Origin: Orientallactaga sibirica
Lineage: Eukaryota > Chordata > Mammalia > Rodentia > Dipodidae
Length of the DNA: 64,000 bases
Assembly (NCBI GenBank): GCA_036365145.1
Contig: JAEOAD010001177.1
Coordinates: forward strand, 186,001 to 250,000
Reading direction: 5' to 3'
The notes beneath the pieces are model-generated. The model was given only the letters and a program-made list of their open reading frames with translations. It did no database searches and had not been told where the DNA came from. The translations under genes were made by a program, and so were the position numbers. Numbering within the stretch: position 1 is the first letter of the stretch; every line of letters begins with the position of its first letter. This document shows positions 1-12,713 of the stretch, piece after piece.

Positions 1-133
1 CCATTCAGCTAATGGTCCAGAGAACTTATTCTTATCACTCCATCATCCCCAGTGACAAAATGGAATCTTATGAATTTGAACATCCACGTAGGGATCCTAG
101 ATAGGCTCCCCAAGGTACGTAGAGAGGGGGAAA
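1..133 (+). mobile_element. 3' end of the internal region of a class I ERV, with polypurine tract
   Basis: This short piece lies just upstream of an LTR. It ends in a purine run at 121-133 (AGAGAGGGGGAAA), directly followed by TGAGTAACCC. That arrangement is the polypurine tract plus LTR start of gammaretrovirus-type elements, where the tract primes plus-strand DNA synthesis. The rest of the stretch shows no reading frame or motif that I can assign, so I do not call an env remnant. The element body must lie to the left of the window. The tract places this LTR at the 3' end of a provirus rather than as a solo LTR, as far as can be seen. Confidence 0.6.
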
Positions 134-685
134 TGAGTAACCCAAAAAATTAACTTGCTACATTTAGCTTCTGTACCTACTCCTAACCCTCCTTGCTGCT
201 GATCTACTCAGGTACAGCCATTTTGTAACTCCAAACACCCACCTTTGAGAAACCCCTGATCTGAGACAACCCCACCCTATTGACTCTGAGAATAGGGGAG
301 AAAAAACTGGCCTCAATGACTCAAGCTGGTTACCAAGTAACCACAATGTTGAAACAAGTTGCAATTGCATTGTTGAAATAAGCCCCTAACAAATTCCTCA
401 GCTTACTGCCATTATAGAACACCCACAGTCATTTTAAACTGAAGCCCAGGTCTGACTCAGATAAGGAACTGGAGCTAACTAACACCCCACATTTGCTTCT
501 GTAATCTATGCTTGCTTGTCCAGCTGTAAAGCCCCTCCCCTGCCTGGCTTCTGGGGAGTCTCCACTTCAAGGACCTTCCAGAGATACTCAGCCATGGGGG
601 CCTCCAGCCCTTGCAACAGATAAATTGTGCAAACGATCTAATGACCTGAGATGTGACCCCTATGCTTCTTTCCCACTCTTTCCCC

Positions 686-693
686 TATATAAA
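686..693 (+). promoter_or_regulatory. TATA box of the class I ERV LTR
   Basis: TATATAAA lies about 85-90 bp upstream of the AATAAA signal, the usual spacing in compact class I LTRs. Transcription would start roughly 25-30 bp downstream, near 715-725. Whether it is active cannot be seen. Confidence 0.6.
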
Positions 694-777
694 CTCCTTC
701 CCCCTGAGGGCCAGGGCTCTCTCTCTCTCACTCCTGCTGCATCAGTTATGGGAATTGAGCCCCTGCCTAGGCGGGAG

Positions 778-783
778 AATAAA
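778..783 (+). terminator. Polyadenylation signal AATAAA of the class I ERV LTR
   Basis: AATAAA is followed within 25-50 bp by T-rich sequence (CTTTTTTTGG near 819-828), the normal layout of a retroviral R/U5 polyadenylation site. Confidence 0.65.
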
Positions 784-877
784 AGAATCCTGCTGTGAAT
801 TGCATTCGAAGTCTCAGCTTTTTTTGGTTCACTGAGCGACCCCTGGGGACCCCAACACTCATTTGGGGGTCTTAGCA

Positions 878-1167
878 CTTCACCATAATGGCAGAAGAAG
901 CTGGCCTGCCTTCACAGGGCCAAGCAAGAGATAAAAACCAACCATCCACACAGCACATAGAGCAAAACTACAGCCAAAGAGTCACACAGCACACTTCAGG
1001 AACTCCTGCTAGGCACACTTTGCATATCTTTACAATGGAATCTCAAACCACCACAATATCTTAAAACCGGCCCCCAGTGACATTGCCTCTAGCAAGGTGA
1101 TTGCAGATGCAGACTATAAACTAATACAACACTGAATATATTGGGGGACATATGTTCAAACTACCAC
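878..1167 (-). mobile_element. MaLR-type LTR fragment, antisense, interrupted by the class I ERV
   Basis: Read on the minus strand, this matches the first about 290 bp of the complete LTR at 60933-61325. It starts with GTGGTAG, and shares the blocks TTTGCATCTGC..., TTGCTAGAGGCAA, CCTAGCAGGAGTTCCTGAAG and the GCTTGGCCCTGTG region. Divergence from that LTR is clearly visible, so this is an older or different copy. The rest of the LTR (AATAAA region and 3' end) is absent because the class I ERV sits at its left edge. Bases 1168-1180 (CCCCTGTGTCAAT) may be a degenerate piece of the MaLR internal 3' end, whose reverse complement reads CCCCTGGCCCCAATA. Confidence 0.8.
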
Positions 1168-3288
1168 CCCCTGTGTCAATTACTAACACCCACAGTCATG
1201 AGATGCTGGGTCTACTCCTCACACCCACAATCATGAGACCATGGATCGAATCCTAACACCCATTCTCATAAGACAATGGATCTACTTCTAACATCCACAT
1301 TCATGAGATGCTGGACCAACACCTAACATCCCACTCATGAGATCCTGGATCTACTCCTAACATGCACACTAATGAACTGCTGTGTCAACACTTAACACCC
1401 ACAATAATGAGATCCTGGATCTACTCCTAACACCCACACTCATGGGATCATGGGTCTACTCCTAACACCCATAGTAATATGATCCTGGATCTATTCCTAA
1501 TCTGCACAGTCATGAGACCATGGATCAACCCCTAACTCACACTCTCATGAGCTGCTGGATCTACCTCTAACACCTACACTTATGATTAGGTGGATCTACA
1601 CCTAATCCCCATGCTCATAAGACTATGGATCTACTCCTAACACCCACACTCATGAGACCCTGGATCGACTTCTAACACTGAATCTCATGAGATGGTGGAT
1701 CTACTTCTAACACCCACACTCATGAGACACTGGACTGACACATAACACCAACACCCATGAGATCCTGGATCTACTCCTAACACCCACACTCATGAGATCC
1801 TGGATCTACTCCTAACACCCTCACTCATGAGATCCTGGATCTACATCCACACTCATGAGATGCTGGACCTACTTCTTACACCCACATTCGTTAGACCCTG
1901 GATCGACTCCTAACACCCACAGTCATGAGATGCTGGGTCTACTCCTAACACCTACAATCATGAGACCCTGTATCGAATCCTAACACCCACTCTCATAAGA
2001 GGGTGGATCTACTTCTAACATCCACACTCATGAGATGCTGGACCGACACATAACACCCACACTCATGAGATCCTGGATCCACTCCTAACAAGCACACACA
2101 TGAAATGCTGGATCAACTCCTAACATGCAGAATAATGAGATCCTGGATCTACTCCTAATGCCCACACTCATGGGATCATAGATCTACTCCTAACACCCAC
2201 AGTAATATGATCCTGGATCTATTCCTAGCCCACGCAATCATGAGATCCTGGATCGACACCTAACTCCCACTCTCATGAGATGCTGGATCTACTCCTAACA
2301 CCTACACTCATGACACGCTGGACCACACTCATGGGATCCTAGATCTACTCCTAACACCCACACTCATGACATGCTGGACTTACACCTAACCCCCAGGCTC
2401 ATGAAACCCTGGATCTACTCCTAACACCCACACTCATGAGACCCTGAATTGACTCCTAACACCCAATCTCATGAGACTGTGTATCTACTTCTAACACCCA
2501 CACTCATGAGATGCTGGACCAACAGGTAACACCCACACCCATGAGATCCTGGATCTACTCCTTACACACACACTCATGAGATCCTGGTTCTACAAATAAT
2601 ACCCACACTCATGAGACCCTGGATGTACTCCTCACACTCACACTCATGAGATTTGAGACCTACTTCTCACAACCACACTCATGAGACACTGGACATACTT
2701 CTAACATTCACATTCATTAGAACCTGGATCAACTCCTAACATGTACACTCATGAAATGCTGGATCTACTCCTAATACCGATAATAATGAGATCCTGATCT
2801 ACTCCTAACAGGCACACTCATGGGATCCTCTATCCACTCCAAACACCCACACTCATGAGATCCTGGATGTACTGCTAACTCCCAAACTCATGAGACCATG
2901 GATTGACTCCTAATTCCCACTCTCATGAGATGCTGTATCTACCCCTAACACCCACACTCATGAGATCATTGATGTACTCCTAACACCCACACTCATGAGA
3001 TCATTGATGTACTCCTAACACCCACACTCATGAGATGCAGCACCTACTTCTCACACCCACACTCATGAGACCATGGATCTACTCTTAACACCTACACTCA
3101 TGAGACCCTGTATCTACTCCTGACACCCATACTCATGAGATCCTGGATCTAACACTCACACTCATGGAACCCTGGATAAACTCCTATCCCACAATCATGA
3201 GACCCTGGATCAACTCCTAGCACATGCTCTCATGAGACCATGGACCTACTTCTAACACCCACACCCATGAGATGCTGGATCTACTCTT

Positions 3289-3516
3289 TTTTTTAGATTT
3301 ATTTTTATTTATTTATTCATGAGAGAGAGAGAGAGAAAGAGAGATAGACAGAGAGAGAGAGAGAGGATGGGCACACCAGGGCCTCTAGCCACTGCAAACG
3401 AACTCCAGATGCATGTGCCGCCATGTGCATCTGGCTTACGTGGGAACTGGAGATTCGAACCAGGATCCTTTGGCTTCAGGCAAATGCCTTAACCACTCAG
3501 CCATTTCTCCAGCCCC
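3289..3516 (-). mobile_element. tRNA-derived SINE (B2/Dip-like), minus strand
   Basis: On the minus strand it begins GGGGCTGGAGAAATGGCTG, contains a pol III A box (TGGCTGAGTGG) and B box (GGTTCGAATC), and continues into a CT-rich stretch and an A-rich tail (AATAAATAAATAAAAATAAA). Target-site duplications CTGGATCTACTCTT flank it exactly at 3275-3288 and 3517-3530, showing L1-type retrotransposition into the 35-bp array. The intact B box and perfect duplication suggest a fairly young insertion. The body matches what I remember of SINEs in jerboa genomes; that family name is inference. Confidence 0.9.
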
Positions 3517-6111
3517 CTGGATCTACTCTTAAAACCCACAATCATGAGATACAGGATCTACACCTAAGATGCACACTCACGAAATGCAGGATCTACTCCT
3601 AACACCCACACTCATAGGATCCTGGATTTTCTCCTAACACACAAAATCATGAGACCCTGGATCGACTCCTATCTCCCACTCTCATGAGATACTGGATCTA
3701 CTCCTAACACCCACACTCATCAGATGCTGGATCTACACCTATCACCCATGCTCATGAGACACTGGATCTACTAATAGACACACTCATGAGATGCTGGATA
3801 TACTCATATAACCCACAATCATGAGATTATGGATTTACTCCTAACACACACCCTCATGAAATGCTGGATCTACTACTAACACCCACACTTATGAGACGCT
3901 GGATCTACACCTAACACCCATGCTCATGAGGCCCTGGATCTACACCTAACACCCACATTCATGAGATGCTGGATATACTCCTATCACCCACAATCATGAG
4001 ATTCTGGATCTACTCATAGCACCCACACTCATGAGACCCTGGATCTACTCCTAACCCCCAAACTCATGAGACCCTTGATTGACTCCTAAAACTCACAGAC
4101 ATGAGATGCCGGGTCTACTCCTGTCACCCACAATCATGAGACAGTGGATCAAATCCTAATACCCACTTGCATGAGATGGTGGATCTACTTCTAACACACA
4201 CACCCATGAGATGCTGGACTGACACGTTACACCCACACTCATGAGATCCTGGATCTACTCCTAACATGCACACTCATGAAATGCTGGATTTACTCCTAAC
4301 ACCCACAATAATGAGATCCTGGATATACTCCTAACACCTACACTCATGAGAACCTGGATCTACTCCTAACACCTAAACTCATGAGATCCTTGATCTAGTC
4401 CTAACACTCACACTCATGGGACACTGGATCTACTCCTAACCACCACACTCATGAAACCCTGGATCAACTTCTAACTCCCACTCTCATGAGATGCTGGATA
4501 TACTCATAACACCCACATTAATGAGATGCTGGATCTACACCTAACACCCACGCCCATAAGACTCTGGACCTAATCCAAACACCCACACTAATGAGATGCT
4601 GGATATACTCCTATCACCCACAATCATAAGATTCTAGCTCTACTCCTAACATCCACACTCATAACTTCCTGGAACTACTCCTAACACCCATACTCATGAG
4701 ATCCTGCATCTAGTCCTACCACTCACACTCATGGGACCCTGGATCTACTCCTAACCACAACACTCATGGGACCCTGGGTCTACTCCTAACACCCACACTC
4801 ATGAGACACTGTACCTACTTCTAACTCACACATTTGTTAGACTTTGGATCGACTCCTAACATGCACAGTCATGAGATGTAGTTCTACTCCTAACACCCAC
4901 AATTATGAGACCCTGTATCGAATCCTAACACCCACTGTCATGAGATGGTGGATCTACTTCTAAAACCCACACTCATGAGATGCTGGACTGACACATAACA
5001 GCCCGACTCATGGATCCTGGATCTACTCCTAACTGACATACTCATGATATGCTGGATCTACTCCTAACAACCACAATAATGAGATCATGGATCTACTCCT
5101 AACACCCACACTCATGGGATCCTGGATCTTCCCCTAACACCCAAACTCATGTAGTCCTGTATCTACTCCTAACTAGTACAGTCATGAGACCCTGGATAGA
5201 CTCAAAACTCCCACTCTCATGAGATACTGGGTCTACTCCTCACACCCACACTCATGAGACGCTGGATCTACACCTAACACCCATGCTCCTGAGACCCTGG
5301 ATCTACTCCTAACACCCACAATCATGAGAACCTGGATTGAATCCTAAGACCCACTCTCATGAGATGGTGGCTCTAGTTCTAACTACCAAACTCGTGACAC
5401 CCTGGAGTGACACATAACACCCATACCCATGAGATCCTGGATCTAAACCTAACATGCACACTCACAAAATGCAGGATCTACTCCTAACACCCACAATCAT
5501 GAGATCCTGGATCTACTCCTAACACCCAAATTCATGAGACCCTGGATCGACTCCTAACTCCCACGATCATGACATTCTGAATCAACTCCTAACACCCACA
5601 CTCATGAGATGCTGGATATACACATATAACCCACAATCATGAGATCCTGGATCTACTCCTACCACCCACACTCATGGGACCATGGATCTACTCCTAGCAC
5701 TCACACTCATGAGACCATGGATCTACACCTAACACTGACACACATGAGTTGCTGGATCTAATCATAACACCTGCATTCAAGAGTCCCTTTACTCCTAACA
5801 CCCACACACATGAGACCCTGGACCTACTCCTAACACCCACACTCATGAGTCCCTGGATCTACTCTTAACACACACTCATGAGAACCTGGATCTACTCCTA
5901 ACACCCATACTGTGAGATCCTGGATCTAATCCTAACACTCACACTCATCATACCCTTTATCTACTCCTAACCCCCACACTTATGTGACTCTGGATTGACT
6001 CCTAACACCCACTCTCATGAGACGGTGGATCTACTTCTAAAACTCACACTCTTGAGACGCTGGACCGACATGTAACAGCCACACCCATGAGATCCTGGAT
6101 CTACTCCTAAC

Positions 6112-6780
6112 ACCGACATTCATGAGATCCTGGATGGACTCCTCATACCCACACTCATGAGATGCGGAACCTACTTCTCACACCCACACTCATGATTCAC
6201 ATGACTTACTTCTAACACACACATTCATTAGTCCCTGGATAGACTCCTAACACCCACAGTCATGAATGGCTGGATCTTCTCCTAACACCCACAGTCATGA
6301 GACCATGAATGTACTCCTAACACCAACACTCATGAGATGCTGGATATACTCCTAACACCCATAATCATGAGATCCTGGATCTAGTCTTAACATCACGCTC
6401 ATGGGTCCCAGATCTACTCCTAACCCCCACACTCATGAGACCCTGGATTGACTCCTAACACCCACTCTTATGATATCATGGATCTACTTCTAACACCCAC
6501 ACTCATGAGATGCTGGAATGATGCATAACAATGACACATGAGATTATGGATCTACTCATAACACTCACAATTATGAGATCCTGGATCTACTCCTAACACC
6601 CACACTCATGAGATCCTGGATCTACACCTTACACCCACACTCATGAGATCCTGGATGGACTCCTCATACCCACACTCATGAGATGCGGGACCTACTTCTC
6701 ACACCCACACTCATGATACACACGACTCACTTCTAACAAACACATTCATTAGTTCCTGGGTAGACTCCTAACACCCACAC
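6112..6780. repeat. Local duplication of about 529 bp inside the 35-bp array
   Basis: Around 6125-6250 and 6655-6780 the same unusual run of variant monomers recurs: a TGGATGGACTCCTCATACCC monomer, then a GATGCGG variant, then a CATGAT...CACTTCTAAC variant with ACATTCATTAG. The offset is about 529 bp, close to 15 x 35. This indicates block duplication rather than monomer-by-monomer drift. Confidence 0.6.
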
Positions 6781-8419
6781 TCATGAGTTGCTGGATCTAT
6801 TCCTAACACCCAGAATCATGAGACACTGGATTGAATCCTAACACCCACTCTCATGAGACAGTGGATCTACTTCTAACACCCATACTCATGAGACACTGGA
6901 GTGACACATGACACCCATTCTCATGAGACAGTGGATCTATTTCTAACACACACTAGTGAGACGCTGGACCAACATGTAACAGCAATACCCATGAGATCCT
7001 GGATCTATTCCTAACACCCATACTCAGGAGATCCTGGATCTACTCCTAACAGCCACACTCATTAGATCCTTGATGTACTCTTAACACCCACATTCATGAG
7101 ATCTTTATCCACTCATAACACCCATACTCAGGAGATCCTGGATCTAGTCCTATCACTTACACTCATGGGAACCTGTATCTACTCCTAACCCACACACTCT
7201 TGAGACCCTGGATCGAATTCTAACACCCACTCCCTATGAGATGGTAGATCTGCTTCTAACACCCACACTCATGAGATGCTGGACTGATACATAACACCCA
7301 CACCCATGAGATCCTCGTTCTACTCCAAACACGCACACTCATGAAATGCTGGATGTACTCCTAACACCCACAATAATTAGATCCCGGATCGACCCATAAC
7401 ACCCACACTCATGGGATCCTGGATCTACTCCTAACACCCACAGTAATGTAATGTGATCCTGGATCTACTCCTAACCTGAAGAGTCATGAGACCCTGTATC
7501 AACTCCTAACTCCCACTCTCATGAGATGCTGGATCTACTCATAACACCCACACTTTTGAGATGCTGAATATACTCCTATCACCGACAATCAGGGTATTCT
7601 GGATCTACTCTTAACAACTACACTCATGAGAACCTGGATCCACTCCTAGCACCCACACTCATGAAACCCTGGATTTACCCCTAATACCCACATTCTGGAG
7701 ATGCTGTATTTACACCTAACACCCACCTAATAGGACCATGGATCTACTAACACCCACACTCATGAGACCCTGAATTGACTCCTAACACCGAATCTCATGA
7801 GACAGTGGATCTACTTCTAACACCAACACTCATGAGATGCTGGACCGACACGTAACACCCACACCCATGAGATCCTGGATCTACTCCTAATACCCACACT
7901 CATGAGACCCTGGAAAGACTCCTAACACCCAAACTCATGAGAGCCTGGATCGACTCCTAACATCGACTCTCATGAGATGGTGGATCTACTTCTAACACCC
8001 ACACTCATGAGACGCTGGACCAACATGTAACACCCACACCCATGAGATCCTGGGTCTACTCCTAACACCCACACTCATGATACCCTGGAATGACTCCTAA
8101 CACCCAAACTCATGAGAGCCTGGATCGACTCCTAACTCCCACTCTCATGAGATGGTGGATTTACTCCTAACACTCACAATCATGAGATCCTGGATCTGCT
8201 CCTGACACCCACACTCATGGATCCCTGGATCTACTCCTACCACCCACACTCATGAGACCCTGGATCTGGGTCTAGTCCTAACACCCACAATCATGAGACC
8301 CTTTATTGACTCCTAACACCCACTCTCATGAGATGGTGGATCTACTTCTAACACCCACACTCATGAGATGCTGGACCGACATGTAACACCCACACCCATG
8401 AGATCCTGGATCTACTCTT

Positions 8420-8694
8420 TTTTAAAATATTTTTTTAAAAATTTTAAATTATTTATATTTTTTTGGAGAGAGACACACAGAGACAGAAAAGGAGAAAAAG
8501 ACAGATAGAGAAGGGTATGCCAGCAGTCTCTCAGCTGCTGTGAATTAAATCCAGATGTGTGCCCCCCTGTGGTCAAGTGTGACATTGTGCCCTTACTTCA
8601 CATTGCATCTGGCTAAATGTGGGACCTGGATATTGGAACCACGTTCTTAGTTTTAGCAGGCAGGTGCCTTAACTGCTAAGCCATCTCTCCAGGC
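8420..8694 (-). mobile_element. tRNA-derived SINE, longer subfamily, minus strand
   Basis: On the minus strand it starts with a head like GGCCTGGAGAGATGGCTTAG, carrying an A box, and ends in a CT-rich part (about 8466-8512 on the plus strand) and an A/T-rich tail at 8420-8460. Compared with the 3289-3516 copy it has an extra middle segment (around 8560-8600, with CCCCCTGTGGTCAAGTG on the plus strand). The B box is degenerate (ATTGGAACCACG on the plus strand). Flanking duplications CCTGGATCTACTCTT (8405-8419) and CCTGGATACAGTCTT (8695-8709) differ at three positions, so it is older than the first SINE. Confidence 0.88.
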
Positions 8695-11600
8695 CCTGGA
8701 TACAGTCTTAACACCCACACTCGTAAGATACTGGATCTACTCTTAACACACACACTCACGAAATGCATGATCTACTCCTAAAACAGACATTCAAAAGATC
8801 TTGGATCTACTCCTAATACACACAACATTGGGATCCTGAATGGACTCTTAACACCCAAACTCATGAGACACTGGATCTACTTCTAACGCCCCCGGTCATG
8901 TGACCCTGGATCTACTAATACCCACAGTCATGAGATGCTGGATATAATCCTATCACCCACAATCATGAGACCCTGGATCTATTCCTAGCACACACACTCA
9001 TGAGACCCTGTATCTACTCCTAACAACAACACACATGAGATGCTGGATCTTCTAACACCCACATTCAAGAGTCCCTTTATGTACTCCTATCACCCACACA
9101 CATGAAACCATGGACCTTCTCCTAACACCCAAACTTATGAGACCCTAGATTTACTCCTAACACCCATACTCATGAGATCCTGGATCTAGTCCTAACACTC
9201 ACACTAATTGGACCCTGGATCAACTCCTAACCCACACACTCATGAGACCCTGGATTGACTCCTAACACTCACTCTCATGAGATGGTAGATCTACTTCTAA
9301 CACCCACGCTCATGAGATTCTGGACCGACATGTAACACCCACACCCATGAGATCCTGGATGTATTCCTAACACCCACAATTATGAGATCCTGGATCTACT
9401 CCTACCACCCACACTCATGAGAACTTGGATTTACTCCTAGAACCCTCACTAATGGTATGCTGGATCTACTCCTAGCTCTCACACTTATGAGACCCTGGAC
9501 CTACTCCTAACACTGACACACATGAGATGCTGCATCTAATACTAACACCCACATTCAAGAGTTCTTTGATCTAATTCTAACTCCCACATACATGAGTCCC
9601 TGGACCTACTCTTAACACCCACACTCATGAGACCCTGGATCTACTCCTACCACCCATACTTATGAGATCCTGTATCTAGTCCTAACACTCACACTCATGG
9701 GACTCTGGATCTACTCCTAATACCCACATTCATGACATGCGGAACCTACTTGTCACACCCACACTCATGAGACCCAGGATGTCCTCTTAACACCCACACT
9801 CATGACAACCTGAATCTACTCCTAACACCCACACTCATGAGACCCTGGATCTACTCTTAACACTCACACTCATGTGACCCTGGATCTACTCCTAACCCCC
9901 ACATGCTTGAGACCCTAGATGGACTCCTAACACCCACTCTCATGAGACCTTGGATCTACTCCTAATACCCATAATCATGAGATCCTGGATCTAGTCCTAA
10001 CATTCACACTCCTGGGAACCTGGTTCTACTCCTAACATGCACACTCATGAGACCCTGTATATACTGCTAACTCCCAATCTCATAAGATGCAGGATATACT
10101 CCTAACATTTACACATGAGATCCTGGATCTACTTGTAACACCCAGAAATATGAGATCCTGGATCTACTCCTAACACCCACACTCATGAGATCTTGGATCT
10201 ACTCCTAGCACACACAGTCATGAGACCCTGGATATACTCCTCAAACCCATACTCATGACATCCTGCATCTAGTTCTAATACTCAGACTCATGGGACCCTG
10301 GATCTACTCCTAAAAGCCACACTCATGAGATACTGGATCTACTCTTAACACCCACAATCATGAAATGTTGGATATACTCCTAACACCCACACACATGAGA
10401 CCATGGACCTACTCCTAACACCCACACTCATGAGACCCTGTATCTACTCTTAACACCCACACTCATGTGACCCTGGATCTTCTCCTAACACCCAAACTTA
10501 TGAGATCCTGGATATAGTCCTAACATCACACTCATGGTACCCTAGATCTATGCTTAACCCCCACACTCATGAGATCTACATCCACTCCTAACACCCATAC
10601 TCATGAGATCCTGGATCTAGTCCTAACATTTACAGTCATGGGTCGCTGGATCTAAACCTAACCCCACACTCATGAGATGCTTGATTGACTCCTAACACAC
10701 ACTCTCATGAGATGGTGGATATACTCCTATCATATACAATAATGAGATTCTGGATCTAATCCTAACACTCACACTCATGAGATCCTGGATCTACTCCTAG
10801 CACCCACACTCATGAGACCCTGGATCTACTCCTAACACTCACATTCATCGGACCTTGGGTCTACCCCTAACCCCCAAACTCATGAGAACCTGGATTGACT
10901 CCTAACACCCATTCTCTTGAGAAGGTGGATCTACTTCTAACACGCACACACATGAGACGCTGGACTGACACGTGACACCGACACCCATGAGATCCTAAAT
11001 CTACTCGTAACCCCCACAATTATGAGATACTTGATCTACTCCTAACACCCACACCCATGAAATCCTGGATCTACTCATAACACCCACACTCATGTGATCC
11101 TGGATCTACTCCTAACATGCACACTCATGAGACCTTGGATCAACTCCTAACAACCACTCTCATGAGATGTTGGAACTCATCATAACACGGAAACACATGA
11201 GATGCTGGCTCTACTCCTAACACCCACATTCAAGTGTCCCTTGATTACTCCTAACACCCACACATATGAGACCCTGGATCTACTCTTAACACCCACATTC
11301 ATGAGATCTGGATACACTCCTAACACCCATTCTCAGGAGATCCTGGATCTAGTCCTAACACTTACACACATGGGAACTTTAATCTACTCCTAACCCACAC
11401 ATTCCTGAGTCCTTGGATCAAATCATAACACCCACCCACATGATACAGTGGATCTACTTCTAACACCCACACTAATGAGATGCTGGACTGACATGTAACA
11501 GCCACATCCATGAGATCCTGGTTCTACTCCAAACACTCACACTCATGAAATGCTGGATCTATCCTAACACCCACAATAATGAGGTCCTAGATCTACCCAT

Positions 11601-12461
11601 ATCACCCACACTCATGGGATCCTGGATCTACACCTAATACCCACAGTAATGTGATCATGGATCAACTCCTGACTCCCACTCTCATGAGATGCTAGATCTA
11701 CTCCTAACACCCACACTCATGACATGCTGGATCTACACATAACACCCATGCTCATGAGACCCTAGATCTACTCCTAACACCCACACTCATGAGACCCTGG
11801 ATTGACTCCTAATACCTACTCTTATGAGACGGTGGATCTACTTCTAACACCCACACTCATGAGACATTGGAACTACATCTAAGGACCACATTCGTTAGAC
11901 CCTGGATCAACTCCTAACACCCACAGTCATGAGATGCTGGATCTACTCCTAACACCCACAATCATGAGACACTGGATCGAATCCTAACACCCACTCTCAT
12001 GAGACGGTGGATCTACTTCTAACACCCACACCCATGAGATGCTGGGCCAACACGTAACACCCCCACACATGAGATCCTGGATCTACTCCTAACACGCACA
12101 CTCATGAAATGCTCCTAACACTCACAATAATGAGAACTTAGATCTACTCTGAACATCCACATTCACAGGATCCTGGATCTACTGAGACCCACAATAATGT
12201 GGTCCTGGGTCTACTCCTAACCCTCACAATAATGAGACCCTGGATCGACACTTAACTCCAATGCTCATGAGATGCTGCATCTAATCTTAACACCCACACC
12301 CATGACACTCTGTATCTACACATAACACCGATGCTCATGAGACCCTGCATCTATTCCTAACATCCAAACTCATGAAACCGTGGATCAATGCCTAACAAAC
12401 ACTCTCCTGGGATGCTGGATCTACTCCTAACACCTACACTCATGAGACATTTGACCTACTT

Positions 12462-12713
12462 TTTTTTTTTGGAGAGAGACACAGAGACAGACAGAGAGGG
12501 AGAAGGAGACCGATAGAGATGGGCACACCAGCAGTCTCTCAGCTGCTGCAAACGAAATCCAGATGTGTGCTCCCCCTTGTGGTCAAGTGCTGCATTGCGT
12601 CACTTTGCATCTAGCTAAATGTGGGACCTGGAGATCGGAACCACTGGAGATTGGAACCAGCATTCTTAGGCTTAGGAGGCAGACGCCTTAACCGCTAAGC
12701 CATCTCTCCAGCC
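12462..12713 (-). mobile_element. tRNA-derived SINE, longer subfamily, minus strand
   Basis: This is the same longer subfamily as the copy at 8420-8694, with the shared middle segment (CCCCCTTGTGGTCAAGTG on the plus strand) and the CT-rich 3' part. The A box region is good (TGGCTTAGCGGTTAAGG on the minus strand). A partly duplicated stretch around 12630-12658 (GGAGATCGGAACCA then GGAGATTGGAACCA) has doubled the B-box segment. The target-site duplication is TGAGACATTTGACCTACTT at 12443-12461, repeated at 12714-12732 with one mismatch. Confidence 0.9.

Larger units (their letters stand above)
134..877 (+). mobile_element. LTR of a class I (gammaretrovirus-like) endogenous retrovirus
   Basis: The LTR starts TGAGTAACCC after a polypurine tract and ends near GGGGGTCTTAGCA, giving TG...CA ends and a length of about 744 bp. 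Inside are a block GCCATTTTGTAACTCC (about 218-233) typical of class I LTR U3 regions, a TATA box near 688, a CT-rich stretch around 717-733, and AATAAA at 778-783. In this family U3 carries promoter and enhancer, and R/U5 carries the polyadenylation site. An alternative end is CA at 860-861, because the following TTTGGGGG resembles the start of a proline-tRNA primer site. I prefer 877 because antisense MaLR sequence begins right there. Small reading frames in this LTR are fortuitous. Confidence 0.7.

Noticed and set aside
508..798. 96-codon frame in the class I LTR
   Set aside because: It lies across U3 and the TATA box, up to the polyadenylation signal, with no domain; an LTR promoter region is a better explanation.
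861..877. Proline-tRNA primer site after the class I LTR (TTTGGGGGTCTTAGC)
   Set aside because: Only about the first seven bases fit. A polypurine tract upstream makes this the 3' LTR, and antisense MaLR follows instead of a leader.
3453..3516. tRNA gene suggested by A and B boxes on the minus strand
   Set aside because: The boxes belong to a SINE with tail and target-site duplication; no cloverleaf with acceptor stem closes.
11202..11393. Open frame giving a reiterated peptide in the 35-bp array
   Set aside because: Chance loss of stops in the satellite; 35 is not a multiple of 3, so the frame changes with every monomer.
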